Source: Polaribacter marinus | Lineage (GTDB): Bacteria > Bacteroidota > Bacteroidia > Flavobacteriales > Flavobacteriaceae | Assembly: GCF_022662535.1 (NCBI RefSeq) | Contig: NZ_JAKQYM010000015.1 | Location: 1-34,623 of the forward strand | Reading direction: 5' to 3' | Length of the DNA stretch: 34,623 bases | Shown here: piece after piece, positions 15,490 to 24,231 of the stretch | How the letters are laid out: each line of letters starts with the position of its first letter | How positions within the stretch are numbered: position 1 is the stretch's first letter | Translations under genes and position numbers: made by a program | Notes under the pieces: generated by a model | Databases searched by the model: none | What the model was told of the DNA's origin: nothing | Seen by the model: the letters and a program-made list of their open reading frames with translations, nothing else

Positions 15490-17080
15490 TGTTTTGTGTA
15501 TGGTTATGAACGTTTAATGTAGAAATATTACCAAGGAGAATATTGAAAAATTGCTCTGTTTGTTCTTTGTTGAGCGGTTTTGGTTGGATTCCAGAGGTAT
15601 TCTTATCCGTATAGATAATTTGTGATGTCATAGTTCGAGAGGTGTCCCGAAGATGGGGACATTTTAATAAAATATCTCGATTAGCGAGTTCATAATACGG
15701 AGAAAGCATTGAAAATACTACTCCTTTACCTTTTGCAGTTAAGTTCGAGGTAATGTTTTTTAGCATTTCTCTTTTTTCTTCTAAAACAGCCGAATTGTAA
15801 AGTTTTAAAGGCTCGTTACTAAGTTCGAGGAAATCTTTGATTTTAGACAATATTCCATCATTTCCAGCCTTCACTTCATTAATATTTTCATCGAGTTCAT
15901 GAATCTTAATCAATAAGTCAGATTTACGCTGTTCAAACTCATCTCTTTCAATAAGGTTTTCAAGATAGGTATCAAGCAATTTCTTTTCTTTTGAGACTAA
16001 ACTATTTTTTTGAAACTCTAGTGATTGCAATCGTTTTTGCTCAATAGCAAATTCATGTTCTTTTTGTTTGGATATAATCTCAAATAAGCTTTCCAACTCT
16101 TCTTTTCGTAATGAAATAGTTTTAAGCATATTCTTTACGTAGTGTTCAATAGTGTCTTCTCGAATACTCTTTGTTGGGCATCCTTTAGTTTGGCAACGAT
16201 AATAAACTGTACCTTTCTGCTTTTCGCCACTCATAACATATTTACATTCTTCACAGCGAAGTAAACGCCTGAAAAGATAATTGTGTTTTAGACCCTTAGT
16301 ATTTTGACGTTCCTTAATAATCAATTGAGTTTTCTTGAATATTTGAGTTGTAACTAATGGTTTATGATTTCCTTCGAAGGTTTGCCCTTTAACTTTCATA
16401 ATACCTATGTAAAAAGGGTTCTTAAGTATTTTAGTGATTCCATTTTTGCAAACCCTACCTCCTTTAGTATTTACAAGTCCACGCTTTTGCATTTCTTCAG
16501 AAAGGGTTCGCACATTGTAATCAGCAGTTGTATAAAGTTTGAATAGTTGCTTAACGAGTTTTCCTTGAATAGGGCAAATTGTTTTTACTTCTCCCTTTCC
16601 ATTATTGAGATAACCTATTGGTGCAGCCCAAGGGTACAATCCTTGTTTTAAACGCCCATACAGCCCTTTTATAGCCTCTTGTCGCAAGTTACGAACATAG
16701 TCAGATGCCATGACAGCTTGAATATCAGCAGAGAGCCTTCCTCCACGTTCACTTAAATTTAAATTTTCATGAGCAAAGAACACTGAGATATTGTTGTCTA
16801 TTAAATCCCCAATATCTGCCCAATCATGTAAGTTTCTTGAGCCTCTGTCTATTTTGTGGATGACGACACCATTCGCTTTTTTTTCTATTAAGTTTTTCAT
16901 CATTTCATTAAAAAGAGGTCTTCCCCGTTTTGCAGCAGTTTTCTTTTCTTCGTAAAAATGAATAATTTTTAAATTATTTGATTTAGCGTACTCTTTGAGA
17001 ATACGCTTTTGTTCTTGGAGTGATACTCCTTCTTCTTGTTTCTTATCTGAAATACGAATGTATCCATAAACATTTTTCAT
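15455..17080 (-). CDS. second large serine recombinase
   Basis: This 541-aa protein is complete. The resolvase domain fills residues 3-140 (YGYIRISDKKQEEGVS, R9 and catalytic S11; HKIDRGSRN). The recombinase domain is at about 155-265 (LKQGLYPWAAPIGYLNNGKGE, FYIGIMKVKG). A zinc ribbon is at about 274-300 (CEECKYVMSGEK, then YYRCQTKGC). A coiled coil (about 335-410) and a polar tail follow. It is distinct in sequence from the integrase at 183, lies in the element interior, and is not next to any visible att site. It could be a resolvase/inverter, a remnant of a nested element, or a second integrase. Its gene is coupled to the RepO-like gene. Confidence 0.93.
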   Translation of the reverse strand: MKNVYGYIRISDKKQEEGVSLQEQKRILKEYAKSNNLKIIHFYEEKKTAAKRGRPLFNEMMKNLIEKKANGVVIHKIDRGSRNLHDWADIGDLIDNNISVFFAHENLNLSERGGRLSADIQAVMASDYVRNLRQEAIKGLYGRLKQGLYPWAAPIGYLNNGKGEVKTICPIQGKLVKQLFKLYTTADYNVRTLSEEMQKRGLVNTKGGRVCKNGITKILKNPFYIGIMKVKGQTFEGNHKPLVTTQIFKKTQLIIKERQNTKGLKHNYLFRRLLRCEECKYVMSGEKQKGTVYYRCQTKGCPTKSIREDTIEHYVKNMLKTISLRKEELESLFEIISKQKEHEFAIEQKRLQSLEFQKNSLVSKEKKLLDTYLENLIERDEFEQRKSDLLIKIHELDENINEVKAGNDGILSKIKDFLELSNEPLKLYNSAVLEEKREMLKNITSNLTAKGKGVVFSMLSPYYELANRDILLKCPHLRDTSRTMTSQIIYTDKNTSGIQPKPLNKEQTEQFFNILLGNISTLNVHNHTQNNAISKDHPSSQ

Positions 17081-17145
17081 ATTTTTTTAGGTTAGTTTTT
17101 GTTTGACGAGTAATAGTTATATTTAACAATAAGTGTGTTAAATAA

Positions 17146-17304
17146 TCAAGGCTTTGTTTCTGTATCTCTTTGTATTCGAGAATGAATTCGTTCTGCTAAA
17201 TCAAGAAAATCAAAGAAGCGCTCTTCAGCATCTTTGATTTCTTCATCTGATTTATGTGCTAATAATTTTCTTATAAATGGTAATTGGGTATGTTTTGTAT
17301 TCAT
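17146..17304 (-). CDS. small acidic/basic helical protein, 52 aa
   Basis: The ATG is at 17304 and the TGA at 17146. The translation begins MNTKHTQLPFIRKLLAHK, continues SDEEIKDAEERFFDFLDLAERIH and ends with RDTETKP. The strongly amphipathic helical core and a coding look argue that it is real. It lies 65 bp upstream of the second recombinase on the same strand and may be its co-transcribed partner, such as a small accessory or directionality factor. That role is speculation. Confidence 0.55.
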   Translation of the reverse strand: MNTKHTQLPFIRKLLAHKSDEEIKDAEERFFDFLDLAERIHSRIQRDTETKP

Positions 17305-17317
17305 AACAGACAAAGCA

Positions 17318-17371
17318 TAACGTTCAAAAAATATTGAAAAAAGACGTTACAAACATTAGGTAGTAACTTTG
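17318..17371. promoter_or_regulatory. divergent promoter region with inverted repeat and -7 box
   Basis: TAACGT (17318-17323) and ACGTTA (17344-17349) form a spaced inverted repeat between the minus-strand recombinase unit and the plus-strand ATPase unit. TAACTTTG at 17364-17371 is an exact TAnnTTTG box, 28 bp before the plus-strand start at 17399. A shared operator controlling both directions is likely but inferred. Confidence 0.5.
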
Positions 17372-17398
17372 ATATTGTGAAACTGGTATAATAAAAAT

Positions 17399-17809
17399 AT
17401 GTCACAGGAAATATCCCAAGAAAATTTAACGAAGAGTATTAAGCAAACTGCGACTACTATAAGTGTGAATTGTGTTCGCAATACAGTTATTGAAAACTAC
17501 CATGCAGGAACATTTCCAAAATCAAAAACAGGCGACTATTCAGATGTAAAAGTTGTTACTCCTTTCGGAGAAATTGCTTGGAATGAATTATCACGTATTA
17601 GTGATGAGGAAATGAAAGCTTTTAATATTGAAGTCAACAACAGAATATATACCTATTTACAAGCCTTATTTAATCCAAAATACGCTGATGCAAAAAATAA
17701 GTTTATGAAGTTTTGTCGCTCTATGTATCCGAACAATTGGAATGAACCAAAACTCGACAAAGGATTTTTAGGAATAAAGGAAGGAAATAGCCTATCAAAA
17801 AAGAAGTAG
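17399..17809 (+). CDS. hypothetical protein, 136 aa, first gene of the ATPase unit
   Basis: I do not recognise this gene. The protein is soluble, with a helical start (SQENLTKSIKQTATTISVNCVRNTVIENYHAG), a strand region (DVKVVTPFGEIAWNELSRIS) and a helical second half ending in KKK. It is transcribed from a TAACTTTG box at 17364. The TraG/HerA-type ATPase gene follows after 67 bp, so it probably belongs to the element's DNA-processing module. Confidence 0.7.
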   Translation: MSQEISQENLTKSIKQTATTISVNCVRNTVIENYHAGTFPKSKTGDYSDVKVVTPFGEIAWNELSRISDEEMKAFNIEVNNRIYTYLQALFNPKYADAKNKFMKFCRSMYPNNWNEPKLDKGFLGIKEGNSLSKKK

Positions 17810-17876
17810 TATAGGTTCACAGGCGTTATAAAAGTAGGGTCTTTAATATTCAACTTCGGAGAGCATACTTCAATGT

Positions 17877-19064
17877 ATGAATCCTTCATACAAAAACTAC
17901 ATTAGTTATTTTGCTTTCACCAACTTTAGAACTGATGGAAAGCTCTTTGGAATTTTGCAAAAAGATAGACTACTCCATACATATATTCTTGGAAAAACTG
18001 GTGCTGGAAAAACCAATTTATTAACCTCACTTATCCTTCAAGATATTACAAATAAAAGAGGAATATGTGTCTTTGATGTACATGGTGATTTATCTCATAC
18101 CATCATCAATAATGTTCCTCAAAACCAAAAAAAAGATATTATCTATCTTGATATAGCTGACCCAGAGTTGGTATATCGATATAATCCTTTGAAACGTGTA
18201 TCAGTCGAAAAACGTTCATTAGTTGCATCATCACTTTTAGAGTCATTTCAAAAATTATGGAAAGGTGCTTGGGGAGTAAAATTGGAACATATTTTACGAT
18301 ATATAATTCTTACACTTCTTGACCAACCACAGGCATATATTTCAGATATACATAGAATCATTCACGATACTAATTATCAAAATCAATGTTTAAAAAACAT
18401 TCAAAATCCATCTTTGATTCGTTTTTGGGAAACTGAATTTAAAAAATATACCAAAAATGATATTGTTCCTATTCTCAATAAGGTTGGTGCATTTTTAGCT
18501 CATCCATCCATTCGTAGATTTCTTATTGAAAACAAACAAGAACTATCACTCCGAAGATGTATGGATGAAGGAAAGATTGTAGTGGTAAATATTAGTAAAG
18601 GAAAACTTGGTTCTGATGTTTCAAATATTGTTGGTTCATTTCTCCTTAACGCCATTATGGGTGCTGGGTTTTCTCGTATTGATACCCAAGAGCAATATAG
18701 AAAGCCTTTCCATCTATTCCTTGATGAATTTCAGAACTATACCACTTCATCAATCATTAATTTACTTTCAGAAATCCGTAAATGGAAGATATCATTAACC
18801 CTTGCACATCAATACTTATTCCAACTTGATACTGATATTAAAAATGCAGTATTAGGAAACGTTGGAACGATTATTTGCTTTCGGCTAGGACAAGCAGATG
18901 CAAAATATATGGCACAAGAATTCCATCCTGTTTTTGAAACCTCTGACTTTGTAAATTTAGAAAATTATGACATTTATTTAAAGCTCATGATTTATGGAAA
19001 GCCTTGTAAACCATTCTCTGCAAGCACCTGTAAATTCTCATATATTCTGACGTTACCAACGTAA
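17877..19064 (+). CDS. TraG/VirD4/HerA-type ATPase (short form)
   Basis: This 395-aa protein has a P-loop almost at the N-terminus (G39-KTGAGK-T46), then FDVHGDLSHTI, Walker B LFLDEFQNY (D283/E284) and the AHQYLFQLD and FRLGQADAKYM motifs typical of type IV coupling-protein-like and HerA-like ATPases with a TraM-recognition domain. There is no membrane segment. It matches the ATPase core of the 1024-aa protein at 30170 motif by motif but lacks that protein's long N-terminal region and nuclease-like tail. It probably forms a ring that pumps or handles DNA, either alone or together with the larger paralogue. It is followed by RadC and an adenine methylase. Confidence 0.85.
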   Translation: MNPSYKNYISYFAFTNFRTDGKLFGILQKDRLLHTYILGKTGAGKTNLLTSLILQDITNKRGICVFDVHGDLSHTIINNVPQNQKKDIIYLDIADPELVYRYNPLKRVSVEKRSLVASSLLESFQKLWKGAWGVKLEHILRYIILTLLDQPQAYISDIHRIIHDTNYQNQCLKNIQNPSLIRFWETEFKKYTKNDIVPILNKVGAFLAHPSIRRFLIENKQELSLRRCMDEGKIVVVNISKGKLGSDVSNIVGSFLLNAIMGAGFSRIDTQEQYRKPFHLFLDEFQNYTTSSIINLLSEIRKWKISLTLAHQYLFQLDTDIKNAVLGNVGTIICFRLGQADAKYMAQEFHPVFETSDFVNLENYDIYLKLMIYGKPCKPFSASTCKFSYILTLPT

Positions 19065-19127
19065 CGTCTTTTTTGATTTTTGAACTCAGTCATAATGACT
19101 ACAAATAAACCTTTAAATTAATAACCA

Positions 19128-19592
19128 ATGAAAACACTACCAAGTATTGAACTACTCGGTAGTTCATACATTGAAATCCATTACCAGAGACCTCACCAAC
19201 AGGAAATGCATCATATTTCTTGTGCTAAAGATGCTGATGAAATATTAAGAAAATATATCAATCCCAAGCAATTGGATTTACGGGAATGCTTTTGGGTAAT
19301 ACTCCTTACTAACGCAAATCGTGTTCTTTCTGTTTCAGAAATATCACAAGGAACATCAAGAGGGGTATTAACCAATCCAAAGTACATATTTCAATTAGCA
19401 TTACTAACGAATGCATCAGCCATTATCGTTGCTCATAATCACCCAAGTGGAAATTTGAACTTCTCAAAAAGAGATATTTCAGAAACCAAAAAAATTAAAC
19501 GATTAGCAACCTTGATGGACATTACTTTACTCGACCATATTATTATCACTTCTGAATCTTTTGTCTCTATGGCAGAAGAAGACGAGTTGTAA
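19128..19592 (+). CDS. radC: RadC family JAB-domain protein
   Basis: This 154-aa protein is the JAMM/MPN domain of RadC without the N-terminal helix-hairpin-helix region. It has E at ECFWVILL, then SEISQGT, and the zinc motif H103-N-H105-P-S-G ending S113-x2-D116. Short RadC proteins of this kind are very common on Bacteroidota plasmids, phages and conjugative elements. The biochemical role is not settled; a metalloprotease-like or DNA-repair role has been proposed. It lies between the ATPase and an adenine methylase. Confidence 0.92.
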   Translation: MKTLPSIELLGSSYIEIHYQRPHQQEMHHISCAKDADEILRKYINPKQLDLRECFWVILLTNANRVLSVSEISQGTSRGVLTNPKYIFQLALLTNASAIIVAHNHPSGNLNFSKRDISETKKIKRLATLMDITLLDHIIITSESFVSMAEEDEL

Positions 19593-19618
19593 TAATTTAT
19601 TACCTATTAACTCCCTTT

Positions 19619-20407
19619 ATGCCTAAAACCCCCATATCATATTACGGTGGAAAAATTAATATGATCTCTACCATTCTTCCTTTAATTCCAAAACACAGAA
19701 TATATACCGAAGCCTTTTTTGGTGGTGGTGCAATATTCTTTGCTAAAGAAAAAGTGGAAGCTGAAACCATTAATGACGTGAATACAATGGTGATTAATTT
19801 CTATGAAGTTGTACAGACTGATTTTGAAAATTTAAAAGCCAAAATTGAAGCTACGTTATTTTCTCGTAGAACTTATACCGTTGCGTGGACAATTTACCGA
19901 ATGCCACATTTGTTTAACAAGTTACAACAAGCGTGGGCATTCTATGTTGCCACGAATATGGGATTTAGTTGCCAGATTGGGTCATGGGGGTATGACAAAT
20001 ATGGAAAACGAGTGAAAGCTTTTCGGAATAAGAAACTGATTTTTAATACTGACATGTACAAACGATTGGAAAACGTACAAGTTGAGAATAACGATGCATT
20101 GAAAGTAATTCAAAGTCGAGATTCTATAGATGCTTTTCATTATGTAGACCCACCATACATAGATACCCACCAAGGGCATTATGAAGGTTATACAAAGTCA
20201 GATTACAAAAAATTGCTAGAGGTTTTATCGAATGTGCAAGGGAAGTTTCTCTTGAGTTCGTACCCTTCAAAAATACTGACCAAGTACACTAAAAAAAAGG
20301 GTTGGTACACAAAAATGACTTCCAAACCACTTTCCGCATCAAAAGGAATTACTGGCAAAAAAAGGAAAACAAAAGTTGAAGTTCTCACAGCTAATTATCC
20401 TATCTAA
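19619..20407 (+). CDS. D12-class N6-adenine DNA methyltransferase
   Basis: This 262-aa protein follows the Dam/D12 layout: N-terminal YYGGK (8-12), SAM-binding FFGGGAIFF (33-41), and the catalytic DPPY (177-180) in HYVDPPYIDTHQGHYEGY. It methylates adenine N6 in a short target; the specificity cannot be read from the sequence. With no restriction enzyme beside it, it is an orphan methylase that probably protects or regulates the element. It lies 26 bp after radC and appears co-transcribed. Confidence 0.92.
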   Translation: MPKTPISYYGGKINMISTILPLIPKHRIYTEAFFGGGAIFFAKEKVEAETINDVNTMVINFYEVVQTDFENLKAKIEATLFSRRTYTVAWTIYRMPHLFNKLQQAWAFYVATNMGFSCQIGSWGYDKYGKRVKAFRNKKLIFNTDMYKRLENVQVENNDALKVIQSRDSIDAFHYVDPPYIDTHQGHYEGYTKSDYKKLLEVLSNVQGKFLLSSYPSKILTKYTKKKGWYTKMTSKPLSASKGITGKKRKTKVEVLTANYPI

Positions 20408-20435
20408 AAATAATTAATCTTAAAATTTAATACAC

Positions 20436-20657
20436 ATGAAAAAAGTAATTGAAAAAACCGTCAATCTGAATTTGATTGGTGTGAACGGAAATGCCTTTAT
20501 GATTATGGGCGTATTTCGAAGACAAGCCAAAAAAGAAGGCTGGTCTCAAAAAGAAATTGAAGCAGTACTAACCGATGCAAAAAGTGGTGACTATAATTAT
20601 CTACTTGCAACGATTGAAAACCATTGTGAACCTAAAGATGAAAGCCATGACGATTAA
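20436..20657 (+). CDS. small hypothetical protein, 73 aa
   Basis: I recognise no function. It has a short N-terminal strand (VIEKTVNLNLIGVNGNAFMIMGVFRRQAKKEGW), then a helical part (SQKEIEAVLTDAKSGDYNYLLATIENHC). Proteins of this look recur on Bacteroidota mobile elements next to RadC-type genes, from memory. The 3' end overlaps the next gene by 20 bp, so translation is probably coupled. Confidence 0.65.
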   Translation: MKKVIEKTVNLNLIGVNGNAFMIMGVFRRQAKKEGWSQKEIEAVLTDAKSGDYNYLLATIENHCEPKDESHDD

Positions 20658-21243
20658 AGAACGTAAACAAATCTTATATTTTCTTGAAGGCTTTATGGCT
20701 AATATAGAAAGCTTTGATGAAAATAACATCAGTTCTGAATTTTTGAATCTTTTTTCAAGAAAAAAATTGATTGAAATTGTCCTATGGCTCTTTACCAACT
20801 ATAACAAAAGTATGCTGACTGAAAAAACAGATACAGAATTGTTAGAGCTGATTGGTGATGATGCAAATGTACTTTCTTTTGTTATTGAACAATGGAAAAG
20901 TAATATAAGTGCAGTGCCAACATTGTCCCAAGAAGAAGTAAATAACTTCTTTGATGAGATACAACTTAACGTCCATTATTTGAGACATAAGCCAGTTGAA
21001 CAATGGGATGACTATGATGTCAGCAATTACTATTCAATCTTATTCAAACGAGGAAAGACACAACGTGTCTTTGCCATCTTTACTTCTGATGTGAAAGATG
21101 AAGACAAATATGCAGTAACAACACAACCTTCATTCTTTTTTGATTCAAAGGAAGAAGCAGAACAAGAGGTGGAACGTATCTGTAATGAGACCAAACAAGG
21201 TGCATCTGATTTTGTGATTCACACGCTTTGGAAAATATCCTAA
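20638..21243 (+). CDS. hypothetical protein, about 201 aa
   Basis: I do not recognise this gene. The open frame extends upstream to 20575, but the first 21 residues (MQKVVTIIIYLQRLKTIVNLK) lie inside the preceding gene. MKAMTIKERKQ at 20638, or MTIKERKQ at 20647, is the more likely start. The protein is acidic and helical in the first two thirds, then has FKRGKTQRVFAIFTSDVKDEDKYAVTTQPSFFFDSKEEAEQEVERI, a beta-alpha segment resembling small sensor or host-interaction domains. It is the second of four small genes that end at a terminator. Confidence 0.65.
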   Translation: MKAMTIKERKQILYFLEGFMANIESFDENNISSEFLNLFSRKKLIEIVLWLFTNYNKSMLTEKTDTELLELIGDDANVLSFVIEQWKSNISAVPTLSQEEVNNFFDEIQLNVHYLRHKPVEQWDDYDVSNYYSILFKRGKTQRVFAIFTSDVKDEDKYAVTTQPSFFFDSKEEAEQEVERICNETKQGASDFVIHTLWKIS

Positions 21244-21273
21244 AACTAAATATTAATTTAAAAATGAGAAATT

Positions 21274-21774
21274 ATGAGTAATGTAACTATTGTTGATGTT
21301 TTAATTGGAAACATCAAAGAAGACCAAATGCTTCTTAATGTCCTAGAGGCAAAAATTGAAGAAGCAAAAGTGGAAAAACAAACGATTGTAAATCGATTAA
21401 AAGATTACCGCAGAGATGTATCAGTACTGCTAAAATATGCAGATGACAGCAAGAAAAAAGAGCTTGAAGAATTGGGTTTTAGTTTCTCTGAAACAGAACG
21501 TGGTTTAAATACCATAGCTTCTGCTACATACGATATTATTGTAAAGGCAAAAGATAATCAGCTTACCAATGCTGAACTTTATGATGCGTATGTAAAATCT
21601 TTGAAAAACAAAGATGATGCGGTTAATTATACCGAGTTCAATATCAAATGTCGTTCATTGTTTAATACGCAACGTTTATTGCGTAAAAAAGGAACAGACC
21701 CAAAGTCATCACGTACTGATATTATATCTTTAAATGGACGAGTATTGCATAAAGAACCAAACCCTAAAAAGTAA
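21274..21774 (+). CDS. hypothetical coiled-coil protein, 166 aa
   Basis: No family is recognised. The N-terminal third is a predicted coiled coil (EDQMLLNVLEAKIEEAKVEKQTIVNRLKDYRRDVSVLLKY). The rest has a helical domain (NQLTNAELYDAYVKSLKNKDDAVNYTEFNIKCRSLFNTQRLLRKKG) that looks like a DNA-associated winged helix, with a basic tail. The stop overlaps the next start by one base (TAATG), so the two are coupled. Confidence 0.65.
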   Translation: MSNVTIVDVLIGNIKEDQMLLNVLEAKIEEAKVEKQTIVNRLKDYRRDVSVLLKYADDSKKKELEELGFSFSETERGLNTIASATYDIIVKAKDNQLTNAELYDAYVKSLKNKDDAVNYTEFNIKCRSLFNTQRLLRKKGTDPKSSRTDIISLNGRVLHKEPNPKK

Positions 21775-22214
21775 TGAAAAACAACTTTTATTTAGATATT
21801 TTTTCTTCACAAGAAAAAGCGATTCATCATTGCTTGTGGCTCAACTTTAAATACCGAATTGCAAACATTAATTTTGGAATCATTAATGGACCGAATAATA
21901 ATTTTGCTGTGGTTGAGGAAGCTACTGCTAAAGAAATGGAAATGTCTTTTTTAGATATTTTGCCCAAAGATTATTCTAAAATGACTTATGATAATATACG
22001 TCATATACGAATGGATAGAGAGCCGTTAACTCATTTAGAAAAATTATTTGGTCAGTTTGCTACTATGGATGGAGAAATTTTACGATTTGTTCTTCATAGT
22101 AAAATACCTATTGAAAAGCTGATTCGTTTTGTATTAGCAGAACGTGGATATGATAAAAATCATCGTTGGTGTGGATTTAGCAAATCTTTTAAGATTTGGC
22201 TAAATGAAAATTGA
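21774..22214 (+). CDS. hypothetical protein, 146 aa, last gene of the plus-strand backbone unit
   Basis: I do not recognise this gene. It is a compact mixed alpha/beta protein (FAVVEEATAKEMEMSFLDILPKDYSKMTYDNIRHIRMDREPLTHLEKLFGQFATMDGEILRFVLHSKIPIEKLIRFVLAERGYDKNHRWCGFSKSFKIW) with no membrane segment. It starts at the TAATG overlap with the preceding gene and is followed by a terminator at 22224, which closes the radC/methylase unit. Confidence 0.65.
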   Translation: MKNNFYLDIFSSQEKAIHHCLWLNFKYRIANINFGIINGPNNNFAVVEEATAKEMEMSFLDILPKDYSKMTYDNIRHIRMDREPLTHLEKLFGQFATMDGEILRFVLHSKIPIEKLIRFVLAERGYDKNHRWCGFSKSFKIWLNEN

Positions 22215-22223
22215 AGATATTAG

Positions 22224-22249
22224 AACACTCAGTTATTGAGTGTTTTTTT
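22224..22249 (+). terminator. intrinsic terminator
   Basis: AACACTCA (22224-22231) / TGAGTGTT (22237-22244), 5-nt loop, followed by a T-run. It closes the plus-strand backbone unit. Confidence 0.75.
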
Positions 22250-22474
22250 AATTTCATCTAAATCAGTAAATCAAATAGACCATTGATAAGTTCTGTCTAC
22301 ATTTAGAGTAGCTTTTTAATAATATTCTCATTAATTAATTCAATATTTTAACCAACTTAAAAGAGAGGTACTTTGTAAGTTAAATTATAATTAGGCTTAG
22401 TTTATTACTAATCACCTTATTCACAATAACTTAATCATAATATTAGAAAACTTTAGTTCTAAACACTTTTGTAA

Positions 22475-22502
22475 TAAAAACCCAAAAGAAAGTCATTTTT
22501 GG
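22475..22502 (-). terminator. terminator of the radical SAM operon
   Basis: On the minus strand, CCAAAA and TTTTGG pair around a short loop, then a T-rich run follows. It lies 8 bp after the radical SAM stop. The rest of 22250-22474 holds no visible gene. Confidence 0.55.
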
Positions 22503-22509
22503 CTAAATT

Positions 22510-24222
22510 CTAATGCCCTCTATCTATTCTCTGTCTTATAGCAAAATCAATAATAGAATGTTCTCCTCTCAGAGTGTTTAATTTTGAAACATCTACTTTT
22601 TGAGCAAAATTTGCACCAAATTTTTTTGAAAGATAATATCTGCTTTCATCGTTAAAAAGTGTGGTTAAGGCAAGGTCAGGTCTAGATTCCAAAACCTCTC
22701 TTAAAGCTTTTTTTGCCTCCTTGTTACCTAATTCTCTTCCAGAGTAACTCATTTGATTTTCATCAATAAAGACTGAAAAATCCTCTGTGAAACCATTTTC
22801 GTGAACTAAACTATTTTTATTTTCAAGAGCAAATGGAGAACCTATTACAGGTACAAAAGAACCTATTGTAGCCGTGTGAAGGTTTAATTCGTTAATGATA
22901 AATTTAGTAGTAGCCTTATTAGCTTTTTCAGTAGCTCCAGGATAACCAAATAAAGCATAGGAATAAACGTGTATTCCAGATTCAGCGCAGTTTTTAAAAA
23001 TTTGACTTATTGAATCTGATTGATTGATTTTTTTTCCCATTTGTTTGATTAAATCCTTATCTATTGATTCAAGACCAAAATATGATTGAACACACCCTGA
23101 CAAACCTAATTGGGAAACGAATGATTGATTAAGAAACCTTTTTTCTGCTATGCCATAAATTTCAAAATTAATATCTAATCGTGCTTCTAAAATTCCTTTT
23201 GATAAATCTTTTAACAAATTTGGTGGACTAGCTTCATCTACAAATCGAAAATCTCTTATAGAATATTCATTAACTAAATTTGATATTTCTCTTAAAACAA
23301 CTTTGTAATCTAAAATTCTTTTTTTTGGATCCCAACTTTCATGTATTGTACAAAATTTACATTTTCCCCAATAACATTTTCGACTAGATAAAAGTGGTAA
23401 CATTTTTGTAAGGTTCCAGTAATTATCAACATCATAATCCTCAAATATTTGCCCTCCAGTTATAGATATGTCTGTAACTTGAGTTGTGTCTTTTTCAAAA
23501 TCTCTAACTACAGAACAATTCTTAATGTCTTCAGCCGCTTTAATTTTATCATCATTTTTTGGAAATTTGTTTTTACCTAAAAGATATTTTAATAGTGAAG
23601 CCAATGGCATTTCTCCCTCTCTAATAATAATAAAATCAAAATAATGTTTAAGCGAATTCCCAAAAACCGGGAACACACGTGATAATAAAGCGCCTCCCCA
23701 AATAATTTTTGCTTTAGGTTTTAATTCACGTATTAAAAAAACTAATCTGAATGAAGGCAAAATTTGATCTTCAACAGATAAATTTATACCAAATACATCA
23801 GCGTCAGATTCTTGTAAGTATTTTCCAAAAAGACTATCAAATGGTGTCACATTTTCTGAAAACTTTATTATTTCCTCAATTTTTGTTCGGGAATGAGGGG
23901 CGTCTAAAGACCTTAATGTTAATCTAAAGCCATCATGTTTAAGTGACCATAAATCAAATTTACTTTGTGTGAATTTCTCAAAATCCAAAACGTTACTTAT
24001 GCATTCCTCAATAGAGTTTGATTTGTCAACATTATGCCTAAAATCATTTAAAACTAAATTGTAATCAGAACCAATAACTGATTTATAAAATAAGTGATTT
24101 AAATCATGGCACTTCACTTCAATTTCAGGTAATTCTCTCATAAGAAAACCCTTTAGGTGAGGAAGAGCACTATGAGGGAATCCTGGGTCATGTTGAGGAG
24201 CAAATATTAAATCTAATTTCAT
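22510..24222 (-). CDS. radical SAM protein with B12-binding-like N-terminal domain
   Basis: This 570-aa protein has a Rossmann-like N-terminal region (about 130-240: ADVFGINLSVEDQILPSFRLVFLIRELKPKAKIIWGGAL, then FIIIREGE) that matches the B12-binding fold but lacks the DxHxxG cobalamin-ligand motif. The radical SAM core follows from about 275, SSRKCYWGKCKFCTIHESW, with cluster cysteines C283, C288 and C291. The spacing is C-x4-C-x2-C rather than the usual C-x3-C-x2-C. FRFVDEASPP, GCVQSYFGLES and YALFGYPGAT are later strands of the barrel. It would generate a 5'-deoxyadenosyl radical; the substrate is unknown. It is the last gene of a five-gene operon. Confidence 0.88.
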   Translation of the reverse strand: MKLDLIFAPQHDPGFPHSALPHLKGFLMRELPEIEVKCHDLNHLFYKSVIGSDYNLVLNDFRHNVDKSNSIEECISNVLDFEKFTQSKFDLWSLKHDGFRLTLRSLDAPHSRTKIEEIIKFSENVTPFDSLFGKYLQESDADVFGINLSVEDQILPSFRLVFLIRELKPKAKIIWGGALLSRVFPVFGNSLKHYFDFIIIREGEMPLASLLKYLLGKNKFPKNDDKIKAAEDIKNCSVVRDFEKDTTQVTDISITGGQIFEDYDVDNYWNLTKMLPLLSSRKCYWGKCKFCTIHESWDPKKRILDYKVVLREISNLVNEYSIRDFRFVDEASPPNLLKDLSKGILEARLDINFEIYGIAEKRFLNQSFVSQLGLSGCVQSYFGLESIDKDLIKQMGKKINQSDSISQIFKNCAESGIHVYSYALFGYPGATEKANKATTKFIINELNLHTATIGSFVPVIGSPFALENKNSLVHENGFTEDFSVFIDENQMSYSGRELGNKEAKKALREVLESRPDLALTTLFNDESRYYLSKKFGANFAQKVDVSKLNTLRGEHSIIDFAIRQRIDRGH

Positions 24223-24231
24223 AAAATATAT

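Noticed and set aside
17118..17145. Replication origin near the RepO-like gene
   Set aside because: Only AT-rich sequence; no iterons or DnaA-box cluster could be recognised by eye.
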